Of a stretch of 64,000 nt of DNA, positions 24,689 to 34,122 are shown piece after piece. The position numbers and the translations under genes were made by a program. Source of the stretch: JACVRW01 sp034664005 (GTDB taxonomy: Bacteria > Actinomycetota > Thermoleophilia > Solirubrobacterales > Thermoleophilaceae). Within the stretch, counting starts at the first letter, position 1. Every line of letters starts with the position of its first letter. The stretch lies in assembly GCA_034664005.1 (NCBI GenBank), contig JAXDIL010000052.1, positions 1 to 64,000 on the forward strand, given 5' to 3'. The notes beneath the pieces are model-generated. The model searched no databases. It was not told the DNA's origin and saw only the letters and a program-made list of their open reading frames with translations.

Positions 24689-27079
24689 CTACTGCTCTCC
24701 TTCGCGTTTGGCTGCGACGGCGTCGCGGATCAGCGACGCCGTGATCGGTGTGCTTGTGAAGGTCACGCCGAACGGCGACAGCGCGTCCGCGACGGCATTG
24801 AGGACCGCGGCGGGCGCGGCCAGCGTGCCCGCCTCGCCCATCCCCTTGATCCCGCCGTCGGTGACCGGCGACGGCGTCTCGATGTGGTGTACCTCGATCG
24901 GGCCGACCTCCATGCTCGAGGCGAGCAGGTAGTCGAGCAGCGTGCCGGACAGGAAGTTGCCGTCGTCGTCGTAGACGAACTCCTCGTAGAGCGCGCCGCC
25001 GATGCCCTGCGCGACCGCCCCGGCCACCTGGCCCTCGACGATGGTCGGGTTGAGCATCACGCCGCAGTCCTCGATCGCGACCGTGCGCTCGATGGTGACC
25101 TTGCCCGTCTCGGGATCGACCTCGACGACCACCGCGATCGTGCCGTTCGAGTAGCTCTCCGGCGGGTCGTAGGAGCGCGTCGAGGTGAGGGCCATGTCGC
25201 CCTCGAGCTGGCGCGAACCGGGCCCGAAGTACGCGTACTGGGCCACCTCCTTGATCGTCCGAGCGGTGTCCGGCGCTCCGCGCACGAACGCCTTGCCGCC
25301 CGCGAGTTCGATGTCCGCGGGGCTCACCTCCATCAGGTGCGCCGCGAGTCGGAGGAGCTTGTCGCGCACGTCGCCGCCGGCCCGCATGATCAGCCCACTG
25401 CCGATGACCCCGCTGCGGCTCGCGAAGGTGCCGGTGCTGTACGGCACGCCCTCCGTGTCGCCGTACTTGATCCGCACGTCCTCCATGCGCACGCCGAGCT
25501 GGTCGGCCGCGACCTGCGCGAACGTGGTCTCGTGGCCCTGCCCGTGCGAGTGGAAGCCCATCCGCACGGTGACCGTGCCGTCGCCCTCGAGCGTCACGGA
25601 GCCCCAGTCGTAGGTCACCTGGTGCTTCTGCCCGACGGCGGCCGCGGCCTTGCTGCCGAAGCCGGCGGGCTCCACGAAGGGGCTGAAGCCGACCCCGATG
25701 TAGCGCCCCTCCTCGCGGAGCTTTGCCTGGCGCTCGCGCAGCGCGTCGTAGTCGAGCGCGTCGCGGGCCTGCTCCATCGACTCCTGGTAGCTGCCGCCGT
25801 CGTAGTTCATCCCCACGACGCTGCGGTAGGGCTCGGAGGGGATGCAGTTCTGCAGGCGCAGCTCGAGCGGGTCGCGTCCGAGCGCCCTGGCGGCGTCGTC
25901 GATGAGCACCTCGCGGGCGGTGTGCCCGGCGCCCCATCCCACGCCTCGGTAGGTGCCAGTCATGCACTTGTTCGTGTACACGGCGAGGATCTCGTAGGAG
26001 ACGTGGTCGACCTTGTAGAGGCTCGGCAGCAGCGTGGCCGCGCACATCGCGTCGACCATGCCCGTCTGCGGGAAGCAGCCGTAGGCGCCCGCGTTCGCGT
26101 TGTAGCGCCCGCGCATGCCGAGGAAGGTGCCGTCGGCCGCCACCGCGAGCTCGAGATCCATCACGAGCTCCTTCGCGTGCACGGCCGAGGCCAGGTGCTC
26201 GTAGCGGTCCTCGATCCACTTGACCGGGCGCCCGATGCGCCGGGCCGCGAACGGGATCACGACCTCCTCGATGTACGGGTGGGCCTTGATCCCGAATCCG
26301 CCGCCCACGTCGGGGGCGATCACCTGAAGATCAGACTCGGCGAGGCCGAAGCACTCCGCCGCGACCGAGCGCGTGAGGTGAGGGATCTGCGTGGACGAGT
26401 AGATCAGGAAACCGCCGCGGCCGCGGTCGTACTCCGCGATCACGCCGCGGCACTCGATCGGGACGCCGGCCACGCGGCCATGCACGAAGCGATGGCTGAA
26501 GACGTGGTCGGCCTCGGCGAACGCTCGCTCGGGATCGCCGTGCGACTCGCTCTTTCGGCCGATCAGGTTGGCGGGCAGATCCTCGTGGAGCAGGGCCGCG
26601 CCGGGGTCGAGCGCTCCCTCGGGGTCGATGACCGCGGGCAGGCGCTCGTACTCCACCTCGATCAGCTCGCAGGCGTCCTCGGCGATGTAGCGCGAGTCGG
26701 CCACCACGACGGCGACGGCCTCGCCCACGTAGCGGACCTTCTTGGTCGGCAGCGGCTCGCGGAGGTTGTCGCCCATGCCCGGCAGGAACGCGCGGGACAC
26801 GATCGGCTGGATGCCCTCGGCCTCGAGGTCCTGGCCGGTGAACACGGCCGTGACGCCCGGCAGCGCGGCGGCGCGGCTCGTGTCGATGGACGTGATGTTG
26901 GCGTGCGCCACCGGGCTCCGCAGGAAGGCGGCGTGCAGCATCCCAGGAAGCGAGATGTCGTCCACGAAGCGGCCCTCGCCGCGCAGGAAGCGCGGGTCCT
27001 CGACGCGGTTGATCTTCGCGCCGACGTACTGCGCGCCCGCGGGGTGCAGCTCGTGGTCGATTGGCAGGGAGGTCGTCAT
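24689..27079 (-). CDS. Mo-hydroxylase large (molybdopterin) subunit, set 1
   Basis: 796 residues, xanthine-dehydrogenase/CoxL family, holding the Mo-cytosine-dinucleotide and the active site. It starts with the typical YVGAKINRVEDPRFLRGEG; GGGFGIKAHPY is near 275, and the catalytic glutamate is in KGMGEAGTL near 745. The active-site loop reads TYRGVGWGAG, neither the form I CODH loop (AYxCSFR, with the Cu-binding Cys) nor the form II loop (AYRGAGR). It is thus not a CO dehydrogenase of known type. Its ATG overlaps the 2Fe-2S gene stop. The order M-S-L is transcribed together with set 2 upstream and the CoxG/D/E genes downstream. Confidence 0.92.
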   Translation of the reverse strand: MTTSLPIDHELHPAGAQYVGAKINRVEDPRFLRGEGRFVDDISLPGMLHAAFLRSPVAHANITSIDTSRAAALPGVTAVFTGQDLEAEGIQPIVSRAFLPGMGDNLREPLPTKKVRYVGEAVAVVVADSRYIAEDACELIEVEYERLPAVIDPEGALDPGAALLHEDLPANLIGRKSESHGDPERAFAEADHVFSHRFVHGRVAGVPIECRGVIAEYDRGRGGFLIYSSTQIPHLTRSVAAECFGLAESDLQVIAPDVGGGFGIKAHPYIEEVVIPFAARRIGRPVKWIEDRYEHLASAVHAKELVMDLELAVAADGTFLGMRGRYNANAGAYGCFPQTGMVDAMCAATLLPSLYKVDHVSYEILAVYTNKCMTGTYRGVGWGAGHTAREVLIDDAARALGRDPLELRLQNCIPSEPYRSVVGMNYDGGSYQESMEQARDALDYDALRERQAKLREEGRYIGVGFSPFVEPAGFGSKAAAAVGQKHQVTYDWGSVTLEGDGTVTVRMGFHSHGQGHETTFAQVAADQLGVRMEDVRIKYGDTEGVPYSTGTFASRSGVIGSGLIMRAGGDVRDKLLRLAAHLMEVSPADIELAGGKAFVRGAPDTARTIKEVAQYAYFGPGSRQLEGDMALTSTRSYDPPESYSNGTIAVVVEVDPETGKVTIERTVAIEDCGVMLNPTIVEGQVAGAVAQGIGGALYEEFVYDDDGNFLSGTLLDYLLASSMEVGPIEVHHIETPSPVTDGGIKGMGEAGTLAAPAAVLNAVADALSPFGVTFTSTPITASLIRDAVAAKREGEQ

Positions 27080-27576
27080 TCCGCTGTCCCCTCGCTCGCA
27101 GTTACGGTGCCGTCTCGGAGCTGGAGCGCGGCCGCCTGCACCGACCGGACGATCCCGGTGTAGCCGGTGCAGCGGCAGATGTTGCCGGACAGCTCGTCGC
27201 GGATCTCCTCCTCGGAGGGATCGTCGTTTCGCTCCAGCAGGGCGGTCGCCGCCATCAGGAAGCCGGGCGTGCAGAAGCCGCACTGGAGGCCGTGGTTCTC
27301 CTGGAAGGCGCGCTGAAGCACGTTCAGTCCGCCGTCCGGCGCGAGTCCCTCGACCGTCTGGATGGCCGTGCCGTCGGCCTGGCACGCGAGCGTCAGGCAC
27401 GAGCGGACGGTCTCCCCGTCCACGAGCACGGTGCATGCGCCGCACACGCCCTGCTCGCAGCCCACGTGCGTGCCGGTGAGGCCGAGCTCGTGGCGCAGGA
27501 AGTCCGACAGCAGCATCCGTGGCTCGACCTCCTCGTCCACCGGGTTGCCGTTCACTGTCAGCGAGACCGTCCTCAT
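27076..27576 (-). CDS. Mo-hydroxylase small (2x 2Fe-2S) subunit, set 1
   Basis: 166 residues. The plant-type ferredoxin cluster ligands are in GCEQGVCGACTVLVDG...RSC (about 39-62) and the second helical cluster in CGFCTPGF and CRCTGYTG (about 99-140). It passes electrons from the Mo site to FAD. It overlaps its neighbours by 4 nt on both sides. Confidence 0.94.
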   Translation of the reverse strand: MRTVSLTVNGNPVDEEVEPRMLLSDFLRHELGLTGTHVGCEQGVCGACTVLVDGETVRSCLTLACQADGTAIQTVEGLAPDGGLNVLQRAFQENHGLQCGFCTPGFLMAATALLERNDDPSEEEIRDELSGNICRCTGYTGIVRSVQAAALQLRDGTVTASEGTAE

Positions 27577-28442
27577 GCTGTGCTCCCTGTCGCTTTGGTT
27601 GCGTCGTCGAGCGCCCTGGCGGCGAGCACGCCCGCGACGCTCTTGCGGTATTCGGCGCTCGCGTGCGAGTCGCCGGCCGGCGACAGCGCGTCACGAACGA
27701 TCTGCTCCACGTCCGAGCGCGCGGCGGCGTCCCAGGCGGCGCCCTCGAGCGCCTGCTCGGCGGCGGCGATGCGCGTGGGACGGTCGGCCGCTCCGGCCAC
27801 GGCGATCCGCGCGTCGCGCAGTCTGCCGTCCTCGACCGACACGACGGCGGCCACGGCCACCAGCGCGAAATCGCCGTGCGCGCGCGCCACCTCGCGGAAG
27901 CCCCAGCCGGCGCTCGCAGGCGCCTCCGGGAACAGGATCTCGGTGAGCAGCTCGTCGTCCGCGAGAGCGGTCATGAACGGACCCTGGAAGAACTCGTCCG
28001 CCGGGATGGTGCGCGTGCCGCCGGCGCCGAGCGCAACCAGTTCCGCGCCGAGCGCAACCGCCACGAGCGGCGCCTCGGCCGCCGGGTCCGCGTGCGCGAG
28101 GCTGCCTCCGAGCGTCCCGCGATTGCGGATCGCCGGATGGCCCACGTGGCGCATCGCCTCGGTGAGCATCGGCACGCGGGACTGGATCTCGTGCGAGCGC
28201 TGCACGTGGCCGTGCCGGACCATGGAGCCGATCCGGATGCCGCCGTTCGCAAGCGTGCCGTCGAGCCCCTGCACGCGGCCCAGGTCGACCAGGACGGATG
28301 GACGTGCGAGGCGGAGGTTCATGAGCGGCAGGAGGCTCTGCCCCCCCGCGAGGACCTTGCCGTCGCCGCCCGCCTCCTGCAGGAGCGACGCCGCCTCCAC
28401 GGCCGTCTCCGGGGCGTGGTACTCGAACGGTGCTGGCTTCAT
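27573..28442 (-). CDS. Mo-hydroxylase medium (FAD) subunit, set 1
   Basis: 289 residues. FAD-binding motifs are AGGQSLLPLMNLRLARP (about 32-48) and NRGTLGGSLAHADPAAE (about 105-121), with the CO_deh_flav C-terminal domain from about 180. It receives electrons from the 2Fe-2S subunit. It opens set 1 and is coupled to the large-subunit gene of set 2 by a 4-nt overlap, so the two sets are one transcription unit. Confidence 0.93.
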   Translation of the reverse strand: MKPAPFEYHAPETAVEAASLLQEAGGDGKVLAGGQSLLPLMNLRLARPSVLVDLGRVQGLDGTLANGGIRIGSMVRHGHVQRSHEIQSRVPMLTEAMRHVGHPAIRNRGTLGGSLAHADPAAEAPLVAVALGAELVALGAGGTRTIPADEFFQGPFMTALADDELLTEILFPEAPASAGWGFREVARAHGDFALVAVAAVVSVEDGRLRDARIAVAGAADRPTRIAAAEQALEGAAWDAAARSDVEQIVRDALSPAGDSHASAEYRKSVAGVLAARALDDATKATGSTA

Positions 28443-30865
28443 CTGTCTCCCTTGTCTGAATGTGCGCCCGAGGCGGCGGCGAGGTCCATGAGCTCCTCGG
28501 GGTCGAGTGGCATGCGCCTGACCGCGACCCCGAACGCGCTCAGCGCGTCGTCGATTGCGGCGGCCGCCACCGCGGGTACCGGGATCGCCCCGCCCTCACC
28601 GGCGCCCTTGACGCCGAGCGGGTTGAGCGGCGACGGCGTCTCCAGGTGATGCAGCTCGACCTCCGGGACCTCGGTGGCGTACGGGATCAGGAAATCCATC
28701 AACGAGGCGTTCTGTATCTGTCCCTGCGCGTCGTACGCGAGCCGCTCGTAGAACGATCCGCCCACGCCCTGCGCGATGCCGCCGATCACCTGGCCGTCGA
28801 CGACGAGCGGGTTGATCACGATGCCGCAGTCGTGCACCACGACGTAGCGGACGAAGCGAACCGCGCCGGTCTCCGTGTCGAGCTCGATCACCGCGGCATG
28901 GACACCGCTCGCCCATGTCGAGTTCTGGGGGCTGAAGAAGCCGGTGGCCTCGAGGCCCGGCTCCTCGTCGCTGTGCAGGAGCGGACCCTCGTCGCTCGAC
29001 TCGCGCGGGACCGCCGGGCCCAGCGCGGCGAGCGCCGCGAGGTCGTTGTCGAAGCCGTAGCGGTCCGGCTTGGCGGCCTTCGCGACCTGGCCCAGCGTCA
29101 CCGACGTTCCGGGCGATCCCTTCACGGAGATGCGGCCGTCCTCCACCTCGAGGTCCGCGGGCGAGACCTCGAGCATGTTCGCCGCCAGCCGCAGCGCCTT
29201 GTCGCGCACGGTGCCGGCGGCGCGGTCGACCGCGCTCGCGCCGTGCACCGCCCCGCGGCTCGCGTAGGTGCCGATGCCCCAGCGGAACTTCGCGGTGTCG
29301 CCCAGCTCCACCTGGACGCTGGCAAGGTCGGCGCCGAGCCGCTCCGCGGCCACCTGGGCGAGCGTGGTCGAGTGTGACTGTCCCTGGTCTGTGAAGCCCG
29401 TCGTGACGCGCACGGTGCCGGTGTCAGGCTCGACGATCACGTGGGCGCCCTCGTAGGGCCCGCCGCCGGTGGACTCCACGTAGCACGCGAGCCCCACCCC
29501 GAGCAGCTTGGTCGTCTCGCGCGACGCCGCCTGCGCCTCGCGCAGCGCCGGCATGTCGAGTGCCTCCTCGAGCATCGACATCTGCGTGAAGTAGGCGCCG
29601 CTGTCCATGATCACCGTGAAGCCATCGGCCGTCACGAGCCCGTCGCGGCGGTAGGGGAACTCGTCGTCGCCCACGAAGTTCCGGCGCCGCACCTCGAACT
29701 GGTCGATCCCCAGGGCGCGCGCCACGTCGTCGAGCGCGCGCTCCGTGACGAAGCACATGTGAGGGCGCCCGGCGCCGCGGTAGGGCGTGCAGACGACTGT
29801 GTTGGTGTAGACCCCGCGGAAGCCCACGTGGATGTTCGGGATCCGGTACGCGCCGCCGATCTGGCCGGCCGTGATGCGGCCGAGCTCGAGCCCGTACGGC
29901 ACGAACGCGCCGGTGTCTACGAGGAACTCGTCACGCAGTGCGGTGACGACGCCGTCCTCGGTCACGGCGATCTCGACGTCGTGGATCTGCGTCCGCTCGT
30001 GGTGCGAGGCGGTGAAGTGCTCGACGCGGTCCTCGATCCACTTCACCGGCCGGCGCAGCTCGCGCGCGGCCCACGGCACCAGCACCTCCTCCGGGTACAT
30101 GAAGAAGCCCTTGACACCGAAGCCGCCGCCCGTGTCGGGCGCAGTTATGCGGATGCGTGACTCCGGGATGTCGAAGAACTGGGCGAGCCCGGAGCGCAGC
30201 GGGTGCACCACCTGCGTGGCGTTCCAGAGCATCAGCTCCTCACCGCGCGGGTCCCATTCGGCGACCATGCCGCGCGTCTCCATCGGCATCGCGGCGCTCC
30301 GCTCGAGGATGTAGCGGTGGCGCAGCACGAGGTGCGCGTCACGGAACGCCGCGTCCGGGTCGCCGACCTGCTGGACGATGTGTCCGGAGACGTTCCCCTC
30401 CATGTCGGAGTGGACCTGGTCGGCGCCGTCCTCCAGCGCGGCGTCCACGTCGACCACCACCGGGAGCGGGTCGAGCTCGAGCCGGACGCGCTCGCGTGCG
30501 TCCTCGGCCACGTAGCGATCCTCCGCGACGATCATCGCGACGATCTGCCCGGCGTAGTGCACCTCGTCCGAGGCGATCGGGTTCTGCGTTCGCGGCTCCA
30601 CGAGGTCGGGATGCGGGAACAGGAGCGGCAGCGGGCGATCGAAGGCGCCGAGGTCGCCGGCGCCGTACACGGCGTGCACGCCGGGGGTCGCGCGCGCCTC
30701 CTCGAGGTCGATCTCGGTGATGCGGGCGTGCGCATGTGGGCTGCGCACGAAGACCACCTCGAGCGCGCCGCGCACGGGCACGTCGTCCACGTACATGCCG
30801 CGTCCGCGCAGCAGACGCTCGTCGGACGTGCGCGGCATGCGCTTGCCGAATACGCGCTCCTTCAC
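28439..30865 (-). CDS. Mo-hydroxylase large (molybdopterin) subunit, set 2
   Basis: 808 residues from a GTG overlapping the upstream stop (GTGA). Landmarks: RTSDERLLRGRGMYVDDV at the start, GGGFGVKGFFMYPEE near 255, the active-site loop PYRGAGRPHM near 375 (form II CODH-like AYRGAGR), and the catalytic glutamate in GVKGAGEGG near 765. Form II-like proteins are widespread in actinobacteria and most are thought to oxidise N-heterocycles or unknown substrates rather than CO. It differs from sets 1 and 3 in the loop, so the three enzymes probably act on different positions or intermediates. Confidence 0.92.
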   Translation of the reverse strand: MKERVFGKRMPRTSDERLLRGRGMYVDDVPVRGALEVVFVRSPHAHARITEIDLEEARATPGVHAVYGAGDLGAFDRPLPLLFPHPDLVEPRTQNPIASDEVHYAGQIVAMIVAEDRYVAEDARERVRLELDPLPVVVDVDAALEDGADQVHSDMEGNVSGHIVQQVGDPDAAFRDAHLVLRHRYILERSAAMPMETRGMVAEWDPRGEELMLWNATQVVHPLRSGLAQFFDIPESRIRITAPDTGGGFGVKGFFMYPEEVLVPWAARELRRPVKWIEDRVEHFTASHHERTQIHDVEIAVTEDGVVTALRDEFLVDTGAFVPYGLELGRITAGQIGGAYRIPNIHVGFRGVYTNTVVCTPYRGAGRPHMCFVTERALDDVARALGIDQFEVRRRNFVGDDEFPYRRDGLVTADGFTVIMDSGAYFTQMSMLEEALDMPALREAQAASRETTKLLGVGLACYVESTGGGPYEGAHVIVEPDTGTVRVTTGFTDQGQSHSTTLAQVAAERLGADLASVQVELGDTAKFRWGIGTYASRGAVHGASAVDRAAGTVRDKALRLAANMLEVSPADLEVEDGRISVKGSPGTSVTLGQVAKAAKPDRYGFDNDLAALAALGPAVPRESSDEGPLLHSDEEPGLEATGFFSPQNSTWASGVHAAVIELDTETGAVRFVRYVVVHDCGIVINPLVVDGQVIGGIAQGVGGSFYERLAYDAQGQIQNASLMDFLIPYATEVPEVELHHLETPSPLNPLGVKGAGEGGAIPVPAVAAAAIDDALSAFGVAVRRMPLDPEELMDLAAASGAHSDKGDR

Positions 30866-31392
30866 GCCCGCGACTCCGGAGCGGCCGCGCCCGGCCGCAT
30901 CTTCGCGTCGGCGATGCGCACCGCCTCGACGATGTGCTGGTAGCCGGTGCAGCGGCAGAGGTTCCCGCTGATCGCCTCGCGGATCTCGTCGTCGCCGAGC
31001 AGCTCGGTGCGCGAGTCGTCCTCGAGCACACCGCAGACCGCGAGCACGAAGCCCGGCGTGCAGAAGCCGCACTGAAGGCCGTGAGCGTCCTGGAAGGCCT
31101 GCTGCACCGGGTGCAGCGGCTCGCCCTCCTTCGAGAGGCCCTCGATCGTCACGACATCGGCTGCCTCGGCCTGGACGGCCAGCATCAGGCACGAGCGCAC
31201 GGCCGTGCCGTCGACCCTGACCGTGCAGCACCCGCATACGCCGTGCTCGCAGCCCACGTGGGTGCCGGTGAGCCCCAGGTCGTGCCGCAGGAAGTCCGAG
31301 AGCAGGCGCCGGACGGGCACCTCGCGTGTGAAGCGCTCGCCGTTCACGGTGAGCGTCAGCTCGGTGACCTCGTCGCCCGTCAGATCCGTCAT
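30862..31392 (-). CDS. Mo-hydroxylase small (2x 2Fe-2S) subunit, set 2
   Basis: 176 residues. Cluster I ligands are in GCEHGVCGCCTVRVDG...RSC, with an extra cysteine beside the third ligand compared with set 1. Cluster II ligands are in CGFCTPGF and CRCTGYQH. It overlaps the FAD-subunit gene and the large-subunit gene by 4 nt each. Confidence 0.94.
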   Translation of the reverse strand: MTDLTGDEVTELTLTVNGERFTREVPVRRLLSDFLRHDLGLTGTHVGCEHGVCGCCTVRVDGTAVRSCLMLAVQAEAADVVTIEGLSKEGEPLHPVQQAFQDAHGLQCGFCTPGFVLAVCGVLEDDSRTELLGDDEIREAISGNLCRCTGYQHIVEAVRIADAKMRPGAAAPESRA

Positions 31393-32225
31393 GAGCCCTC
31401 CCCCGCTCCACGCGCGCGAGCGCGGGCGCGCTCGGTGGCCCGCCGAGCCAGCACGGCGATCAGGCGGCGCCGGTAGCGGCTGCTGCCGGCGAGGTCGTCG
31501 GCCAGGCCCACCTCGTCGGCGGCCGCGACGGCGTCGTGGGCCGGATCCGGGTCGCTCGTCTCGACGACGAGCGGCTTCGGCGTCACGCCGGCGAAGGCCA
31601 GGCGCGCCCTGCCGTCGCGTACGAGCGCGGCCACGCCCGCCACGGCGAAGTCGCCGTGACGGCGGCTCACCTCCAGGAACGCGAAGCCGGTGGTGGGCGC
31701 GAGACGCGGCACGGAGATCGCGGTGACCATCTCCGTCGGCTCCAGGCTCGTCATGAAGTGGAACTCGAAGAAGTCTGTCGCCTCAATCACGCGTTCGCCG
31801 CTGCTGCTCTCGACGGTGATCTGCGCCTCGAGCGCAGCTAGGGCGGCCGGCAGCTCGGCGGCCGAATCGGCGTGCGCCACGGAGCCGCCGATGGTCCCGC
31901 GGTTGCGGATCACCTGATGTCCCACGTGGCGCAGCGCCTCGCCCATGAGGGGGCAGGCCGCCCCGAGCAGGGCGTCGCGCTCGGCTTCCGCGTGGCGCGT
32001 GAGCGCACCGATCACCACCCGGTCGCCGCGCTCCTCGACATACGAGAGCTCCGGCACGCGGTTCAGGTCGATCAGCGCCTCGGGCTGCGCGAGCCGCATG
32101 TTCATCATCGGCATCAGGCTCTGGCCGCCGGCCAGGAACGACCCGTCCACGTCGTAACGGGCCTTCAGCTCGAGCGCCTCGGCCTTTGACGACGGCGGGT
32201 GGTACTTGAAGCGCCCGGGCTTCAC
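31389..32225 (-). CDS. Mo-hydroxylase medium (FAD) subunit, set 2
   Basis: 278 residues. FAD motifs are LAGGQSLMPMMNMRLAQP (about 36-53) and RNRGTIGGSVAHADSAAE (about 109-126), with the C-terminal CO_deh_flav domain after about 180. It is the second gene of the operon that starts with the alpha/beta hydrolase at 33069, 13 nt after it. Confidence 0.93.
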   Translation of the reverse strand: MKPGRFKYHPPSSKAEALELKARYDVDGSFLAGGQSLMPMMNMRLAQPEALIDLNRVPELSYVEERGDRVVIGALTRHAEAERDALLGAACPLMGEALRHVGHQVIRNRGTIGGSVAHADSAAELPAALAALEAQITVESSSGERVIEATDFFEFHFMTSLEPTEMVTAISVPRLAPTTGFAFLEVSRRHGDFAVAGVAALVRDGRARLAFAGVTPKPLVVETSDPDPAHDAVAAADEVGLADDLAGSSRYRRRLIAVLARRATERARARARGAGEGS

Positions 32226-32238
32226 CGTGCCGCTCCGC

Positions 32239-33069
32239 CTAGGCCGAGTGCCTGCGCAGGAAGTCGAGCACCGCCTCGGCGTACGCCTCCGTCGCGTCGA
32301 AGATGCTGGAGTGGCCGGACTTCTCGAGCACGCACTTCTCCGCGCCCTCGATGCCCTGGTAGATGGCCTCCTGGCCGGCCCCGTCCGGAGGCTGCTCCCA
32401 GGGCGTCATCACATCGTCCGCGCCGCCGATCACCAGCGCCGGCGCGGTGACCTTCTCGCACCAGGGCGTGAGGTCCATGTCGAGCAGCGCCTGGCAGGCG
32501 GCCGTGAAGACCTCGGGCCGGTTCGAGTCGCGGAGGATCTGCTGGATGTGGTCGGCCGCGTCCGCGCCCTCGGGCGACGCGAGATGGTGCGCGGAGAGCG
32601 CCTCCCAGGTCACGAGCTCGGCCAGCACCCGGCTCCCCACGCCGTCGGGGTCCAGGGCGACGATGTCGATGTGGTTCTTGAATATCAGCCGGCCGACTGC
32701 GTTGAGCTTCGCTGCGGCGCAGTTGATGATCACGCTGCGGGCGCGGTCCGGGTACTTGCCGGCGAAGACGAGCGCGACCATGCCGCCCATCGACGTCCCG
32801 TGGATGTGGGCCGTCTCGAGGCCGAGCGCATCCATGAGACCGGCCACGTCGTCGGCCCAGACCTCCATGTTGTAGTCCTGAAGCGGCCGGTCCGACTCGC
32901 CGTAGCCGCGCTGGTCGTAGTCGATGACCTGGAACGACTCGGCGATCAGCGGCGACACCGGGTCGAAGTTGAAGTGTCCGAAGCCCGAGCCGTGGATCTG
33001 TACGACCGGCTCCCCGTCACCTGTGACGCGGTGCCACAGCTCCACATCGTTGACCCGAATCTTCGACAA
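32239..33069 (-). CDS. Alpha/beta hydrolase, first gene of island operon 2
   Basis: 276 residues. The oxyanion/HG motif is VVQIHGSGFGHF, the nucleophile Ser is in GTSMGGMV (about 92-99), the acid Asp is probably in VIGGADDVMTPW, and the His is in LEKSGHSSIFD. It is close to ring-cleavage-product hydrolases and lactonases in overall pattern. It starts with TTG after a good GGGGAAG ribosome binding site. The palindrome TTGTATACAA lies 29-38 bp upstream, the predicted GntR operator. As the first enzyme with the Mo-hydroxylases it may hydrolyse a ring-opened amide, lactone or ester. Confidence 0.88.
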   Translation of the reverse strand: MSKIRVNDVELWHRVTGDGEPVVQIHGSGFGHFNFDPVSPLIAESFQVIDYDQRGYGESDRPLQDYNMEVWADDVAGLMDALGLETAHIHGTSMGGMVALVFAGKYPDRARSVIINCAAAKLNAVGRLIFKNHIDIVALDPDGVGSRVLAELVTWEALSAHHLASPEGADAADHIQQILRDSNRPEVFTAACQALLDMDLTPWCEKVTAPALVIGGADDVMTPWEQPPDGAGQEAIYQGIEGAEKCVLEKSGHSSIFDATEAYAEAVLDFLRRHSA

Positions 33070-33097
33070 AGCTTCCCCTTTTTTTGCTCAGTGCGTG

Positions 33098-33107
33098 TTG
33101 TATACAA
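33098..33107. promoter_or_regulatory. Putative GntR operator, island operon 2
   Basis: TTGTATACAA is a perfect 10-bp palindrome in the 78-bp gap between the two island operons, 29 bp before the start of the alpha/beta hydrolase. The same core occurs before the LLM gene (49642) and the gntR gene (50526). FCD-type GntR proteins commonly bind such GTATAC-centred sites. Confidence 0.7.
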
Positions 33108-33147
33108 TCGGCTGTCGGAGCACCCTAGCTCCGCCGCCCCCGTAAGG

Positions 33148-34122
33148 TCAAGACACGAAAACGCTGCGTGGCATGTGGAAAGTCACGTTGCTCGCGTGTC
33201 CGGGAGCGAGCACCGGCACGGCTATCTTCAGATCGCCCGCGACGCTGCAGAGCATGTATGCCTCCGACCTCGTCAGACCGTGCGTGGCCTCGAGGTGGTC
33301 GATCATCCAGCGCACGGCGTTGCGAGCCCCCTCGTGCATGTCCGCGCCGGAAGCCGTGGTCACGTAGTAGCCCATCCCGTCGGCCTTGGCGGTCGTACGG
33401 CCACGCGTCTCGCACTGGACGCTCGGGATGCTTCGGCCGCGGACCACGCTCAGCCGCACGGTCACGGTGAGGGGCGCCTCCATCGCGATGCCGCAGACTT
33501 CGCCGTCGCCCTGCGCGAGGTGCCCGTCGCCGATCGAGAAGAGCGCGCCGCGCACCTCGACCGGGAAGTAGACGGTGCTTCCCGCGCACGCGTGCCGGTT
33601 GTCCTGGTTGCCGCCGAGGCGGGTCGGCGGCAGGGTCGGATGCAGCCCCGACTCCTCGGGCGCCACGCCCATCACGCCGCAGAACGGCTCGATCGGGACG
33701 CGCACGGACGGTGTGAGCCCGACGCGGCCGTCATCGCCCACCTGCCACATGTGCAGTGCGAAGTGGTCGCCGAAATCGTCCGCGAGCAGCCCGAAGCCGG
33801 GCGAGATCGTGGTGTATCCCCAGCCCTCGTGCTCGTACTCGAGGATCTCCGCCTTCAGGACGTCGCCGGGCTCGGCACCCTCGATCGCGACCGGTCCGGT
33901 GATCGCGTGCAGCCGGTCCCAGTCGAGCTCCTTGAGCGTGTCGAGCGTCGCGTCGGGGGTGAACTGGCCGTCGTAGGCCTCCCGGCACTGGAAGACGACC
34001 GTGTCGCCGGAGCTCACGGTGAGCACCGGCTCGACGCTGTTGTCGAATCCGTAGCGCCGGTTCTCGCTCGAGACGTGGTGCAGACGGTTGGTGCCGAACG
34101 CGGCCAGGTTTGCCGTGGTCAC
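33148..34122 (-). CDS. Acetamidase/formamidase family amidohydrolase
   Basis: 324 residues from a GTG overlapping the upstream stop (GTGA). Family words: GDTVVFQCREAYDGQ (about 40-54), ITGPVAIEGAEPGDVLKAEI (about 75-94), FCGVMGVAPEE, GGNQDNRHACAGSTVYFPV, LFSIGDGHLAQGDGEV and ATHGLTRSEAYMLCS. It releases ammonia from formamide or acetamide-like amides. It is the last gene of island operon 1. Formamide is a plausible by-product of N-heterocycle ring opening, which would fit, but the substrate is inferred. Confidence 0.92.
   Translation of the reverse strand: MTTANLAAFGTNRLHHVSSENRRYGFDNSVEPVLTVSSGDTVVFQCREAYDGQFTPDATLDTLKELDWDRLHAITGPVAIEGAEPGDVLKAEILEYEHEGWGYTTISPGFGLLADDFGDHFALHMWQVGDDGRVGLTPSVRVPIEPFCGVMGVAPEESGLHPTLPPTRLGGNQDNRHACAGSTVYFPVEVRGALFSIGDGHLAQGDGEVCGIAMEAPLTVTVRLSVVRGRSIPSVQCETRGRTTAKADGMGYYVTTASGADMHEGARNAVRWMIDHLEATHGLTRSEAYMLCSVAGDLKIAVPVLAPGHASNVTFHMPRSVFVS

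Noticed and set aside
24884..27163. 759-residue plus-strand open frame
   Set aside because: Antisense shadow of the set 1 Mo-hydroxylase large subunit; composition is biased and no motif is present.
24689..30865. Annotation as aerobic carbon monoxide dehydrogenase (coxMSL)
   Set aside because: Neither large subunit has the form I active-site loop with the Cu-binding cysteine; they are CoxL-family Mo-hydroxylases of unknown substrate.
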